The notes beneath the pieces were generated by a model. The model was not told where the DNA came from, made no database searches, and saw nothing but the letters and a program-made list of their open reading frames with translations. 64,000 bases of DNA. It comes from Celeribacter baekdonensis B30 (GTDB taxonomy: Bacteria > Pseudomonadota > Alphaproteobacteria > Rhodobacterales > Rhodobacteraceae). Position numbers and translations under genes: made by a program. Numbering within the stretch: position 1 is the stretch's first letter; the number at the start of each line of letters is the position of its first letter. The stretch spans positions 147,573-211,572 of the forward strand of contig NZ_AMRK01000008.1 in the NCBI RefSeq assembly GCF_000299875.1. Direction: 5' to 3'. This document shows positions 43,410 through 52,397 of the stretch, piece by piece.

Positions 43410-44738
43410 TTACGCTTTGCCACGCAGCATGGCGTTATAGGTGGCTTTGAGGGCAACCTCTTTCATCAACCAGGAAATCCACAGCTCTTCGAGCGGGGGG
43501 ATGATGCCGGGGAAAGAGGGGGTGAGGTTGTTGTTGTAGTCGAATTCCACCAACATCGCGCGGCCGATTTTGGTGATCATCGGGCAGGAGGTATAGCCGT
43601 TGTAGGTCTCGGTCGGTTCCCTACCCGCGATGGCGGAGAGGATTTGGTCCTCAACCACCGGCACTTGCCATTTCACCGAAGCGGCAGTTTTGCCCTTTGG
43701 CACGCCCGCCACATCACCCAAGGCCCAAATGTCAGGGTAGCGCAGGTGTTGCAACGTGGCCATGTCGCATTCGACCCAACCTTGGTCGGTCCATTTGTCG
43801 GCCCAAGACAGGCCGGATTGGCGGATCACCTCAGGCGCGCGTTGCGGCGGGATGACATGGAGGTAATCGTAGTCGATCTCATCCGTGCCCTCGGGCGTGG
43901 TGAAGGTGGCACGTTTGCTGCCGGGGTCGATGGATTTCAGAACGTGATGATAGACCGGCGCAATGGTGCGATCACCAAAGAGCATACGGACCTTTTCCGA
44001 CACAATCGGCACCCCGAACAACGCGCCATCATGAGCTGCGTAGGTGATTTCGGCTTTGCCTCGGTGTCCCGCACGACGCAGGCGATCATCAATCAAAAAC
44101 GTGTGTTTCAAAGGCGCGCCGGCGCATTTCATTTCGGTGCCCGGACGGGTGAACACGCCATGCCCGCCCTCTTCGATAAATTTAGAGGCGGCTTTCCATG
44201 TGGCGGCGGCATATTGCGGCCCGGCATACAAAGCGCCGATGCCATTTTCACCCACCATATCAAGGGAAAACCCTTCGATCGCATCGTGGTCCAGCACAAG
44301 CCCGGGGGCCACGACGAGGAAATCGTATCCAAGCGTGTCACCACCTTCGGTCGATACGGTTTTCGCGACGGGGTCGATGGCCACGGCTTTTTGCGCGATC
44401 AATGTGACGCCTTTGGGCAACCAATCGGTGGTTTTGGAGGTGACGTAACCGGCGGGCTTCAATCCGGCTGCAACCAATGTCAAACCGGGTTGATAGAGAT
44501 GCTCTTGGCGCGGATCAATGAGGGTGATTTGCGCACCGTCAAGCCGGGAGACCAATCGGTTGGCAAGGGCGGTGCCGCCCGCGCCCGCGCCGATGATGAC
44601 GATTTTGGCGGCTGTTTTCAGCGGCGCAGCCTGAACCGTGCCAGAGCTTGCGGCAAGGGCCGTGGCACCGATGGCGAGGCCTAAGAATCCGCGCCGATCC
44701 AACGGCCGATCCAACGTAGGTGAAGAACGGGTGTTCAT
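43410..44738 (-). CDS. sqr: Sulfide:quinone oxidoreductase with Tat signal
   Basis: It oxidises sulfide and passes electrons to quinone at the outer face of the inner membrane. The 442-residue product starts with a twin-arginine signal (DRRGFLGLAIGATALAASSGTVQA). Then comes the FAD-binding KIVIIGAGAGGTALANRL, the SQR cysteines in EMKCAGAPLKHTF and GYTSCPMITKIGR, and IWALGDVAGVPKGKTAASVK. The C-terminus has an amphipathic membrane-binding part. Many SQRs lack a Tat signal, so this export route is notable. ATG 44738 has GGAGA upstream. A 16-bp palindrome lies 20 bases before the start codon. Confidence 0.9.
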   Translation of the reverse strand: MNTRSSPTLDRPLDRRGFLGLAIGATALAASSGTVQAAPLKTAAKIVIIGAGAGGTALANRLVSRLDGAQITLIDPRQEHLYQPGLTLVAAGLKPAGYVTSKTTDWLPKGVTLIAQKAVAIDPVAKTVSTEGGDTLGYDFLVVAPGLVLDHDAIEGFSLDMVGENGIGALYAGPQYAAATWKAASKFIEEGGHGVFTRPGTEMKCAGAPLKHTFLIDDRLRRAGHRGKAEITYAAHDGALFGVPIVSEKVRMLFGDRTIAPVYHHVLKSIDPGSKRATFTTPEGTDEIDYDYLHVIPPQRAPEVIRQSGLSWADKWTDQGWVECDMATLQHLRYPDIWALGDVAGVPKGKTAASVKWQVPVVEDQILSAIAGREPTETYNGYTSCPMITKIGRAMLVEFDYNNNLTPSFPGIIPPLEELWISWLMKEVALKATYNAMLRGKA

Positions 44739-44758
44739 GGGTGTCTCCGCATTGTCGT

Positions 44759-44774
44759 ATGCATATGTATGCAT
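44759..44774. promoter_or_regulatory. Operator-like palindrome upstream of sqr
   Basis: ATGCATA-TG-TATGCAT is a perfect inverted repeat with 7-bp arms, 20 bases before the sqr start codon and so well placed to block transcription. It contains TGCATATGTA, the 10-mer present at the RND operator. Confidence 0.6.
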
Positions 44775-44792
44775 TTTTTTGGTGTAAGAAAT

Positions 44793-44808
44793 CCGCCCCG
44801 AAGGGCGG
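44793..44808 (-). terminator. Terminator after cydX
   Basis: On the minus strand CCGCCC-TTCG-GGGCGG, a 6-bp stem capped by a stable UUCG tetraloop, followed by ATTTCTT. It lies between the end of cydX and the sqr promoter. Confidence 0.65.
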
Positions 44809-44828
44809 TCCATGTTGGAAAATTGGCC

Positions 44829-44858
44829 CCGAGGGCGGGGAATGGCAGCCGCCCTCGG
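44829..44858. repeat. 10-bp perfect inverted repeat downstream of cydX
   Basis: CCGAGGGCGG, 10-base spacer, CCGCCCTCGG, just after the cydX stop (44884). It adds to the terminator at 44793-44808; a third hairpin (CCTGACC/GGTCAGG, 44867-44888) overlaps the cydX stop codon. Confidence 0.5.
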
Positions 44859-44883
44859 AGGTCGACCCTGACCGGGACGCAGG

Positions 44884-45012
44884 TCAGGTGGTCGTGTCTT
44901 CGTCGGCCTCACGGATCAGGCGCGCATCTTCGCGCATCTCAAGCCACATCGCGTTGAGCACAGCGAAAAGGGCGGCGAGCGGGAGGCCTAAGAGCCAAGC
45001 GAAATACCACAT
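44884..45012 (-). CDS. cydX: Cytochrome bd oxidase small subunit CydX
   Basis: A 42-residue protein starting MWYFAWLLGLPLAALFAVLNAMW with one transmembrane helix, the exact layout of CydX, which stabilises the heme site of the CydAB oxidase. The tail is acidic (EMREDARLIREADED). ATG 45012 is fixed by AAAGGAAAG upstream and by the MWYFAW family start; longer frames exist but are not homologous. It follows cydB by 14 bases. Confidence 0.93.
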   Translation of the reverse strand: MWYFAWLLGLPLAALFAVLNAMWLEMREDARLIREADEDTTT

Positions 45013-45026
45013 AAGTCTTTCCTTTC

Positions 45027-46190
45027 TCAGTAGCTTTGCGAGTTTTGGGTGACGTCGTCTTCGGCCACTTTGCCCCAGAGGACTTTGTAAACCCAAGAGG
45101 TGTAGGCAAGGATGAGCGGCATAAAGATCACGGCACAGACCAGCATCACGAAAAGGGTGAGATGCGAGGAGGAGCTGTCCCAGACGGTGAGCGAACTGGA
45201 CGGATCGACGGTGGAGGGCAGAATGAACGGGAACATGGTCAGCCCGACCGAAGAGATGATGCCAAAGATCGCGAGTTTGGACCACAACAGCGTGGACACT
45301 TCACGGCCTGCGCGCAGCCCCATCACGGCCAAAGCGATGCCGACAAAGCCCATGATCGGTGCCACGGCGATCCAGGGCCGGATCGCATAGGCGTCCATCC
45401 AACTCCCGCCACGGACGACTTCGGAGAACAGCGGGTTGGACGGCCCGTCTTTGACCACTTCACCCACGATTTGATAGCCCTCGATGCCGAAAGCCAACCA
45501 AAGCCCCGCGAGTGCATAGGACAGGGCGGCGACGATCCCGGCAATGGACCCGATGCGACGGGCCCGGTCGGCAATCACGCCTTCGGTTTTCAGGCCAAGC
45601 CATGCTGAGCCATGCATCAACAACATGGAGAGCGAGACGACACCGGCCAAGAGCGCATAGGGGTTCAAAAGGCCCAGGAGCTTCATGATCGAATTGCCCT
45701 CATACATCGGCATCAACATGTCGGGAGTGAGGTAGAACGGCACACCTTGCAACACGTTGCCGACTGCCACACCAAAGATCAGCGCAGGCACGGCACCGCC
45801 AACAAACAACGCCCAGTCCCAAGTGGTCCGCCATGTCGCACTTTCGCGTTTGGAACGGTATTTAAAGCCAACAGGGCGCAGGATCAGCGCTGCCAGCACC
45901 AGGAACATCGCAAGATAAAAGCCCGAGAATGAGACCGCATAAAGCGGCGGCCAAGCGGCAAAAATCGCTCCACCGCCCAAGATGAACCACACTTGGTTGC
46001 CTTCCCAAACCGGGCCGATGGTGTTGATGATCACCCGGCGTTCGGTGTCTGATTTGCCAACGAAGGGCAACAAGGCACCCACGCCCAAATCAAACCCATC
46101 GGTCAAGGCAAAGCCGATCAAAAGCACACCCAAAAGCGCCCACCAGATCACGCGGAGGATGTCGAAAGAGATCAAGTCGTGAAGGATCAT
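45027..46190 (-). CDS. cydB: Cytochrome bd ubiquinol oxidase subunit II
   Basis: This is the membrane partner of CydA in the quinol-oxidising bd oxidase. The 387-residue product has about eight helices: RVIWWALLGVLLIGFALTDGFDLGVGALLPFV near the start is the classic CydB opening, NTIGPVWEGNQVWFILGGGAIFAAWP follows, and WDSSSSHLTLFVMLVCAVIFMPLIL lies near the end. It is 5 bases after the cydA stop. The bd oxidase has high oxygen affinity and resists sulfide, nitric oxide and peroxide. Confidence 0.97.
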   Translation of the reverse strand: MILHDLISFDILRVIWWALLGVLLIGFALTDGFDLGVGALLPFVGKSDTERRVIINTIGPVWEGNQVWFILGGGAIFAAWPPLYAVSFSGFYLAMFLVLAALILRPVGFKYRSKRESATWRTTWDWALFVGGAVPALIFGVAVGNVLQGVPFYLTPDMLMPMYEGNSIMKLLGLLNPYALLAGVVSLSMLLMHGSAWLGLKTEGVIADRARRIGSIAGIVAALSYALAGLWLAFGIEGYQIVGEVVKDGPSNPLFSEVVRGGSWMDAYAIRPWIAVAPIMGFVGIALAVMGLRAGREVSTLLWSKLAIFGIISSVGLTMFPFILPSTVDPSSSLTVWDSSSSHLTLFVMLVCAVIFMPLILAYTSWVYKVLWGKVAEDDVTQNSQSY

Positions 46191-46195
46191 GTCAT

Positions 46196-47809
46196 TTACT
46201 CCGCAGGGGTTTCAGCAAAGGGGCCTTGGCCATCATGGGTACGCAGACGGTGCGAATGGCGTTCCATCCATGTGTCTGTTTCTTCAACATCCATGTAGGG
46301 ACCTTTTTTGATGTATTTGAGCATCAACCCCATCTCGACGATGAAGAGCACAGTGTAGAACACCACAAAGCCCGTCAGCGTGATCAAAAGATCGGTGATC
46401 GACAGGTTCGAGGCCGAGAGCGCGGTGGGGAGGATGCCGTCCACTGTCCAGGGTTGGCGACCGAATTCGGCGACGAACCAACCAAGCTCGGCGGCAATCC
46501 ACGGGGTCGGGATGATGATCACGCCCAACCGCAGCGCCCAGCGCGGGAATTGCATGCCTTTGAACGAAGCCCGGTAAAAGAAAAATGCCATGACCGCGAT
46601 GAAGCTAAACCCAAGTCCGACCATGATACGGAAGGCCCAGAAGATCGGCCAAACCCCCGGCACTGTGTCATCGGCGGCCAGTTGGATTTGCGCCTCTGTG
46701 GCGTCGCGCGGATCATCGACATAGCGTTTGAGCAAAAGCGCATAGCCCAGATCCTCGGAATGCTCTTCGAACGTGGCGCGCACCTCCGGCGGAGTCGCAT
46801 CGCGCTCGGAGCGGATCGTCATCAGCGCGTCATAGGCGATGATGCCAGAGCGCACTTTGTCTTTTGATTCAGCGACAAGCTGGTCGATGCCAGGGATTTC
46901 CTCGGTCAGAGACCGCGTACCGATGAGTCCCATCACGTAGGGGATTTCAATGGCATAATGGGTTTCGCGCGCTTCCTTATCGGGGAAGCCGATCAGGGTG
47001 AAGGGCGCCGGAGCATCGTGGGTTTCCCACATCGCCTCAATCGCTGCGAGTTTCATTTTTTGGGTGTGCGAGGCGGAGTACCCCGACTCGTCTCCCAAAA
47101 CCACCACGGACAAGGCGGCCGCCAAACCAAAGGCCGAAGCAACGGCAATCGAGCGGCGGGCCAATTCTGTATGGCGGCCCTTCAGGAGATACCACGCCGA
47201 GACACCCAGCACGAACACAGAGGCTGTGACATAGCCTGCCGAGACGGTGTGAACGAATTTGGCCTGTGCCACTTCGTTAAACACGACCTCGAAGAAATTG
47301 GTCATTTCCATGCGCATCGTGTCGGGATTGAATTCGGCCCCCACCGGGTTTTGCATCCAACCATTGGCAATCAAAATCCACAGCGCCGAGAAGTTCGACC
47401 CGATGGCGACCAACCACGCGACCACCAAGTGTGCGGTGCGCGACAGCTTGTCCCAGCCAAAGAAAAACAACCCAACGAATGTGGCCTCAAGAAAGAAGGC
47501 CATCAGGCCCTCAATCGCCAGTGGCGCGCCGAAAATGTCACCGACATAATGGGAATAATAGGACCAGTTCATCCCGAACTGAAATTCCATCGTGATACCG
47601 GTGGCGACGCCAAGGACAAAGTTGATCCCAAACAGCGTGCCCCAGAATTTCGTCATCTGCCGCCAAATCGGGCGGCCCGTCATCACATACACCGTCTCCA
47701 TAATCGCGACGATGATCGACAGACCCAGCGTCAGCGGCACAAAGAGAAAGTGAAAGAGGGCTGTCGATGCAAATTGCAGACGCGACAGCTCGACCAATCC
47801 AAACTCCAT
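46196..47809 (-). CDS. cydA: Cytochrome bd ubiquinol oxidase subunit I
   Basis: This subunit holds hemes b558, b595 and d and the quinol site. The 537-residue product starts MEFGLVELSRLQFASTALFHFLFVPLTLGLSI (first heme His in ALFHF). Later it has the Met/Glu-rich helix with GWFVAEFGRQPWTVDGILP, the end of the quinol loop. The length agrees with the long-loop or intermediate type. GAGCATGAGACA precedes the ATG. The promoter region 47810-48029 holds a palindrome and a perfect FNR-like box. Confidence 0.97.
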   Translation of the reverse strand: MEFGLVELSRLQFASTALFHFLFVPLTLGLSIIVAIMETVYVMTGRPIWRQMTKFWGTLFGINFVLGVATGITMEFQFGMNWSYYSHYVGDIFGAPLAIEGLMAFFLEATFVGLFFFGWDKLSRTAHLVVAWLVAIGSNFSALWILIANGWMQNPVGAEFNPDTMRMEMTNFFEVVFNEVAQAKFVHTVSAGYVTASVFVLGVSAWYLLKGRHTELARRSIAVASAFGLAAALSVVVLGDESGYSASHTQKMKLAAIEAMWETHDAPAPFTLIGFPDKEARETHYAIEIPYVMGLIGTRSLTEEIPGIDQLVAESKDKVRSGIIAYDALMTIRSERDATPPEVRATFEEHSEDLGYALLLKRYVDDPRDATEAQIQLAADDTVPGVWPIFWAFRIMVGLGFSFIAVMAFFFYRASFKGMQFPRWALRLGVIIIPTPWIAAELGWFVAEFGRQPWTVDGILPTALSASNLSITDLLITLTGFVVFYTVLFIVEMGLMLKYIKKGPYMDVEETDTWMERHSHRLRTHDGQGPFAETPAE

Positions 47810-47835
47810 TGTCTCATGCTCCTATTATGCGAGAA

Positions 47836-47854
47836 ACATATCTCGCAGATATGT
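47836..47854. promoter_or_regulatory. Operator-like palindrome upstream of cydA
   Basis: ACATATCT-CGC-AGATATGT is a perfect inverted repeat with 8-bp arms, 27-45 bases before the cydA start codon. It shares ATATGTA with the RND and sqr palindromes. A second short palindrome AGATATATCT lies at 47933-47942. Confidence 0.6.
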
Positions 47855-47893
47855 ATTTAAAACGTAGCATAAATCTCGGCACAGATCGGTACT

Positions 47894-47907
47894 TTGACTC
47901 ATGTCAA
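47894..47907. promoter_or_regulatory. FNR/FnrL-type box upstream of cydA
   Basis: TTGAC-TCAT-GTCAA is a perfect palindrome matching the FNR/CRP-family consensus TTGAY-N4-RTCAA. It lies about 90 bases before the cydA start codon. It fits induction of the high-affinity oxidase at low oxygen. Confidence 0.8.
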
Positions 47908-48029
47908 TAAATGCAATATTACAGATATATCTTTTTGTGACCGCGACATGGGCGCGCGCCCACGCCGTTGACACTCAATTCCATGTGACATCAGGACTAC
48001 GATCAGCCCAAATTTAGGATCAGCCCAAT

Positions 48030-49661
48030 TTAGCCCAGTGTCAAAACCCGATCAGACGCGCCCTGCTCTTCGGCCCGATGCGCCGCCATCAACACGCCCG
48101 TGTTCGGCAACGCCGCCCGAATCCCGGCCAAAACCCGAAGGGACGTGACGTGATCCAGCCCTTCGGTCGGCTCATCCAAAAGCAAAACCAAAGGCTGGCG
48201 CAATACGGCCCGCGCCAACACAAGACGACGCGCTTCGCCCCCCGACAGGCCCGCGCCGCGTGGGCCGAGCCGCATCGACAATCCGCCTTTGTCCCGCACC
48301 ACATCATCCAAAGCCACCGCCGCAAGCGCCGCCCAAAGCGTGTCATCATCGGCCTCTGGTGCAACAATCCGCAAATTCTCCGCAACACTGCCCCGCAAAA
48401 GCGCCGCGCGTTGCCCGACCAAAGTGACAGTGCCGGGTGAACATTGCGTGACGGGATGAACACCAAGACGCACCTGTCCCCCCGAGGGCACAAGCGCCCC
48501 TGCTCCAAGCAAAAGCACCGTGGTTTTGCCTACACCCGACGGCCCTTTGAGCGCGACCCATTCGCCGGGGGCAACCGTCAGATCAAAACCGTCAATCACC
48601 CGACGCGTGCCCGCATTGCGGGCAAAGCTGACGTCAGAAAAAACCAAATCCGCCGGGCCGTCCGGCTCAGGATGCACGATGGATGCGACCTCCGGGCCAA
48701 GCTGCTCCGACACCCGCCGTGCCGCGCCGATCATCCGGCCGATCTCGGCGACGGCGCGGCGCAAAGGCACAAGTGTTTCCATCAGTGCAAGGGCGGCAAA
48801 AAATCCAATGGCGGCGCGAGCGGGGGAAATCTCGCCCATTTCGGCCAAATGCCCACCAATCCAGAGCGCAGAGGCGGCGGCCAGCGCACTGACCGCCATA
48901 AGGGCCGCGCCAATCTGACGCTCCAAACGATCGGTCTCCGTGGCAGCCCCTTGACGCCGCATTTCTGCGGCGCGGGTGGTCTCAGTCTGTTTGGTCAATT
49001 GGCCATAAACCGCCAAATCTTCGCGCCCGTTGATCAGATCGATCAGGCGCGACCGAAAGGCCTGCGCTGCCATTTCCATCCGCTTTGATGGGGTTTGCGC
49101 CCGTCGAATCCCCCAGATCATCACGGCCGCGCCGCCAATGGTGAACAGCCCGAAAATCGCCAATCCCACGCGCAGATCAACCAGCCATGCGATCATCGCA
49201 CAGGCCACGATTTGGGTCACCGCCCCGGCAATCAGCGGCAAAAACAACCGCAAAGGCACGCCATCAAGGGCATCGACATCGGCAACGATCCGGTTGAGTG
49301 CTTGTGCGCCGCGCAGACGGATCAGCCAATCATAAGAGCGCGCCGCAACCCGGCTCAAAAGCGCCACCCGCAGCCGGGTCAGCGCCCGCAACGTGGCGTC
49401 ATGGGTGAGAATGCGTTCGCCGTAGCGCGTGGCGGTGCGGCCAATCGCCAAAAACCGCACCATGGCGGAAGGGCGAAACACGTCAAACACCGCCCCCGCC
49501 CCGATCAATCCCGCCGCGGAGGCCGCTGTGATGAACCACCCCGACAGGCCCAGCAAGGCCGCGCCCATCATCAGCACGAGGGCGGACAGTAGCAGGCCCC
49601 GCAACAGCGATTTGGTTTCGCCTTGCACCATGAGGGTGAAAATGCGCCACAAAGCGGTCAT
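48030..49661 (-). CDS. cydC: Cysteine/glutathione ABC exporter subunit CydC
   Basis: This is one half of the heterodimeric exporter that is needed for bd oxidase assembly. The 543-residue product has an N-terminal six-helix ABC domain (MTALWRIFTLMVQGETKSLLRGLLLSALVL) and a C-terminal nucleotide-binding domain. The latter has Walker A (ALKGPSGVGKTTVLLLGAGAL), signature LSGGEARRLVLARAVLRQPLVLLLDEPTEGLD and the H-loop (MAAHRAEEQGASD). It overlaps cydD by four bases. The assignment as CydC rests on gene order after cydD. Confidence 0.92.
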   Translation of the reverse strand: MTALWRIFTLMVQGETKSLLRGLLLSALVLMMGAALLGLSGWFITAASAAGLIGAGAVFDVFRPSAMVRFLAIGRTATRYGERILTHDATLRALTRLRVALLSRVAARSYDWLIRLRGAQALNRIVADVDALDGVPLRLFLPLIAGAVTQIVACAMIAWLVDLRVGLAIFGLFTIGGAAVMIWGIRRAQTPSKRMEMAAQAFRSRLIDLINGREDLAVYGQLTKQTETTRAAEMRRQGAATETDRLERQIGAALMAVSALAAASALWIGGHLAEMGEISPARAAIGFFAALALMETLVPLRRAVAEIGRMIGAARRVSEQLGPEVASIVHPEPDGPADLVFSDVSFARNAGTRRVIDGFDLTVAPGEWVALKGPSGVGKTTVLLLGAGALVPSGGQVRLGVHPVTQCSPGTVTLVGQRAALLRGSVAENLRIVAPEADDDTLWAALAAVALDDVVRDKGGLSMRLGPRGAGLSGGEARRLVLARAVLRQPLVLLLDEPTEGLDHVTSLRVLAGIRAALPNTGVLMAAHRAEEQGASDRVLTLG

Positions 49662-51412
49662 TGGGCCGCCTCCGCATCAACGGGGCGATCTTCGGGCTGA
49701 ATATCAACGACCTGATCCATACGCGCGATAAACACCGGATCATGGGTGGCGACAATCAACGTCGCGCCACGGGCGGCCAGTGCCATCAGCCCCTCGGTGA
49801 TGCGATCTGCGGTGTCGCGGTCGAGATCGGCGGTGGGTTCATCGGCCAGCACCACGTCCGGTTGCGCCGCAAGCGCGCGGGCCAACATCACCCGCCGCGC
49901 CTCGCCGCCAGACAAGCCTCCTCCCGTCTCACCCAACGGGGTCAAATCGCCCTTTGGCAGGGTTTTGAGCACGTCCGCAAGCGCCGCCGTGTCGATCAAG
50001 TTGGGCGTCAAAGCCGCGCCAAACGTGATGTTGTGGCGCAGGGAGCGGCCCAAAAACATCGGCGCTTGCGGCATCCAGCCAAGACGGGCGCGCCATGCGT
50101 CGGCACTCTCGTCGGTGAGCGGCTGTCCCGCCACGGTGATCTCGCCCGAGGCCGGGTGTTCAAGCCCGGCGATCAGACGCAAAAGCGTGGTTTTCCCCGC
50201 CCCGGACGGGCCGGACAACGCGATGCGCGCGCCGGGGGCGATTGTGAGATCGGGATAGGTGATCAGGCGCCGGCCACGTTGGGCCGACACGCCTGCGAGG
50301 GTGATCTCTGCTGAGCCGGGCAAAGCCTTCGAGGCAGCGCCCTTGCCCAAAAGCGGCGTCGTGTCTGCCTCTTGCCAAGCGGCCAAATCTTTGGCCACAG
50401 CCAACCCCGCCGCCTTGTCATGCCACGCCGCAGACAGGTCGCGCAAAGGCTGGAAATAATCCGGCGAGAGCAACAACAGGAACATGCCAGCCCAAGGCGT
50501 CACCCCTGCGCCGTAAGTCCCCCACGACAGTTCGCCCAAAAGCGAAAACCCGACCCAGACCGCCACCATCGCAACGCCCAAAGCGGCGAAAAGTTCGAGC
50601 ACGGTCGAGGACAGGAAGGCCACGCGCAACACGGCCATGGTGCGGGCGCGCAGGTCATTGGCGGCGATTTCAAATTGCGCGATCACCCGCGGGCTGGCGC
50701 CCAAAAGACGCATATCCGCCAAGGCTGCCAACCGATCGACCAACAAATCGTTGAGCGTGCCAATCTCGGACATGTGCCGCTCTGAGGCCTCCTTGGCGGC
50801 ATAGCCCACGAGCGCCATGAACACCGGAATGAGCGGCCCGGCGATCAAAAGCACCACGCCCACCGCCCATGAATGCCAAAACGCCAGCGCGAGGATCACC
50901 AAGGGCACGGTTTTGACTCGCGCCTGCGCCGGGGCGTAACGGGTGATATAGGGCAAAAGCGCGTCGAGTTTTTCACAAGCCAACGCGGCCAGCGCGCCGG
51001 GACCGCCAAAGGCAGAGGGTCCGACGCTTTGGGCTTCACGGTCCAAAATCTCTTGGCGGGTGTGGGTCACAATCGACTGACCTGCGCGAAACAAGAGACC
51101 CTCGGCAAGATATGAGAGCGCAAGGCGCAGCGCGGCGAGGGCCAGAAAGCCCAACGTGCCAACGAGAACGGACACGCCCCCTGCCCCCACCAAAAGCCGA
51201 GAGAACACCGAGGCCACCAAAGCCGCTTGCGGCACCCAGAGCAGCGCAGACAGGGCCGTGAGCCTTGAGGCGGTTCTGATCCCCTTGGCCTCGCGCGACA
51301 AAAGTACTGCGAGTACCTGTCGCTCGGGCGCGACGGTTTTGTCTTTTTTCGTTTTTGTCATGCGCGCGTGATCCGAGCGGTGTTTTTGATTGTTATCTGC
51401 CTTTGCTGACAT
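49658..51412 (-). CDS. cydD: Cysteine/glutathione ABC exporter subunit CydD
   Basis: This is the partner of CydC. Up to 584 residues: a basic N-terminus (MTKTKKDKTVAPERQ), six helices from about residue 40 (RLTALSALLWVPQAALVASVFSRLL), then an ATPase domain with SGPSGAGKTTLLRLIAGLEHP and LSGGEARRVMLARALAAQPDVVLADEPTADLD. ATG 51412 (MSAKADNN) and ATG 51361 (MTKTKK) are both possible starts; neither has a strong ribosome site. The signature helix fits the CydD branch. It is first of the cydDC pair, reading toward cydABX. Confidence 0.92.
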   Translation of the reverse strand: MSAKADNNQKHRSDHARMTKTKKDKTVAPERQVLAVLLSREAKGIRTASRLTALSALLWVPQAALVASVFSRLLVGAGGVSVLVGTLGFLALAALRLALSYLAEGLLFRAGQSIVTHTRQEILDREAQSVGPSAFGGPGALAALACEKLDALLPYITRYAPAQARVKTVPLVILALAFWHSWAVGVVLLIAGPLIPVFMALVGYAAKEASERHMSEIGTLNDLLVDRLAALADMRLLGASPRVIAQFEIAANDLRARTMAVLRVAFLSSTVLELFAALGVAMVAVWVGFSLLGELSWGTYGAGVTPWAGMFLLLLSPDYFQPLRDLSAAWHDKAAGLAVAKDLAAWQEADTTPLLGKGAASKALPGSAEITLAGVSAQRGRRLITYPDLTIAPGARIALSGPSGAGKTTLLRLIAGLEHPASGEITVAGQPLTDESADAWRARLGWMPQAPMFLGRSLRHNITFGAALTPNLIDTAALADVLKTLPKGDLTPLGETGGGLSGGEARRVMLARALAAQPDVVLADEPTADLDRDTADRITEGLMALAARGATLIVATHDPVFIARMDQVVDIQPEDRPVDAEAAQ

Positions 51413-51528
51413 GCTCAGACAGGCAGCGCAATCTTTGATGCCGTCTAGGGGCCAATCTGCGGCGGGGTGTCTCACCTTTGGGGCGAAACAGGACGACTGT
51501 TACAAAATCTTCACTTGGGCTTTGTTAT

Positions 51529-51550
51529 TAATTCTACTATTCGTGAATTA
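51529..51550. promoter_or_regulatory. Operator overlapping the arsRC start codon
   Basis: TAATTC-N10-GAATTA is a perfect inverted repeat with 6-bp arms. The right arm ends on the A of the ATG at 51550. This is the expected place for autorepression by the ArsR domain encoded directly downstream. Confidence 0.6.
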
Positions 51551-52386
51551 TGGAAAAGATAGCATTCGACTCACCCATGGCCCAAACCGCCTTTGCCGCT
51601 CTCGGTCACGAAGGCCGACTTGCGGTGTTTCGCCTGTTGATGCGCTTTGCGCCACATCCGGTGCGCCCGTCCGAAATGGCCGCAGCACTGGACCTAAAAG
51701 CCAATACCCTGTCCGGTTACCTGTCTGATCTGACGCAGGCCGGGCTGATCCACGCCAAACGCGATGGGCGATCGCTGTATTATCAGGTCGATTTGGCCGC
51801 CTGCGAGGGCTTGGTCGGTTATCTGGTCAACGATTGTTGCCGCGGACGTCCCGAAATTTGCCCACAGGAGGCCAGCTTGTCCCACACATCCCCTTACCGC
51901 GTATTGTTCCTGTGTTCAGGCAATTCCGCGCGTTCCATCATGGCCGAATCGATCCTGAACACATTGGGCAAAGGCCGATTTGTGGCCTATTCGGCCGGAA
52001 CCCGCCCCAATGGTGCGGTCCACCCGATGACCCTGGCGCTTTTGGAGCGCAACGGGCATGACATCACGGGTCTGACATCCAAAGACATTGCCACATTCCA
52101 AACCGAAGACACCCCTGCGTTTGATTTCGTGTTTACCGTCTGCGACCTGGCCGCAAGCGAAGAGTGCGCCCCATGGATTGGCCAGCCGTTGAGCGCCCAT
52201 TGGGGATTGCCTGACCCGGTCAAAGTGACAGGCACCGAGGCCGAGAAAGCCCTGGCCTTTGCACAGACCTACAGCCAGCTCTTTCATCGGATCAAAGCCT
52301 TTGTCGCGCTGGACGACAACCGCCGGATTGATGGCCTGAGCCGGCTGTCGCTTCAGGCTCAGATCGACCAAATTTCAGAGTCTTAA
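51550..52386 (+). CDS. ArsR-ArsC fusion: arsenic-responsive repressor plus arsenate reductase
   Basis: A 278-residue fusion. Residues 1-100 form an ArsR-type winged helix ([15 protein letters not shown] [54 protein letters not shown]). Residues about 116-275 form a low-molecular-weight phosphatase-type arsenate reductase ([22 protein letters not shown], a CX5R loop). Further cysteines in [16 protein letters not shown] resolve the disulfide. The thiol end suggests a thioredoxin-type cycle. ATG 51550 is used; MAQTAF at 51577 is possible. It leads the arsenate module with GAPDH and ArsJ. Confidence 0.92.
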   Translation: MEKIAFDSPMAQTAFAALGHEGRLAVFRLLMRFAPHPVRPSEMAAALDLKANTLSGYLSDLTQAGLIHAKRDGRSLYYQVDLAACEGLVGYLVNDCCRGRPEICPQEASLSHTSPYRVLFLCSGNSARSIMAESILNTLGKGRFVAYSAGTRPNGAVHPMTLALLERNGHDITGLTSKDIATFQTEDTPAFDFVFTVCDLAASEECAPWIGQPLSAHWGLPDPVKVTGTEAEKALAFAQTYSQLFHRIKAFVALDDNRRIDGLSRLSLQAQIDQISES

Positions 52387-52397
52387 AGGACCCTCTC

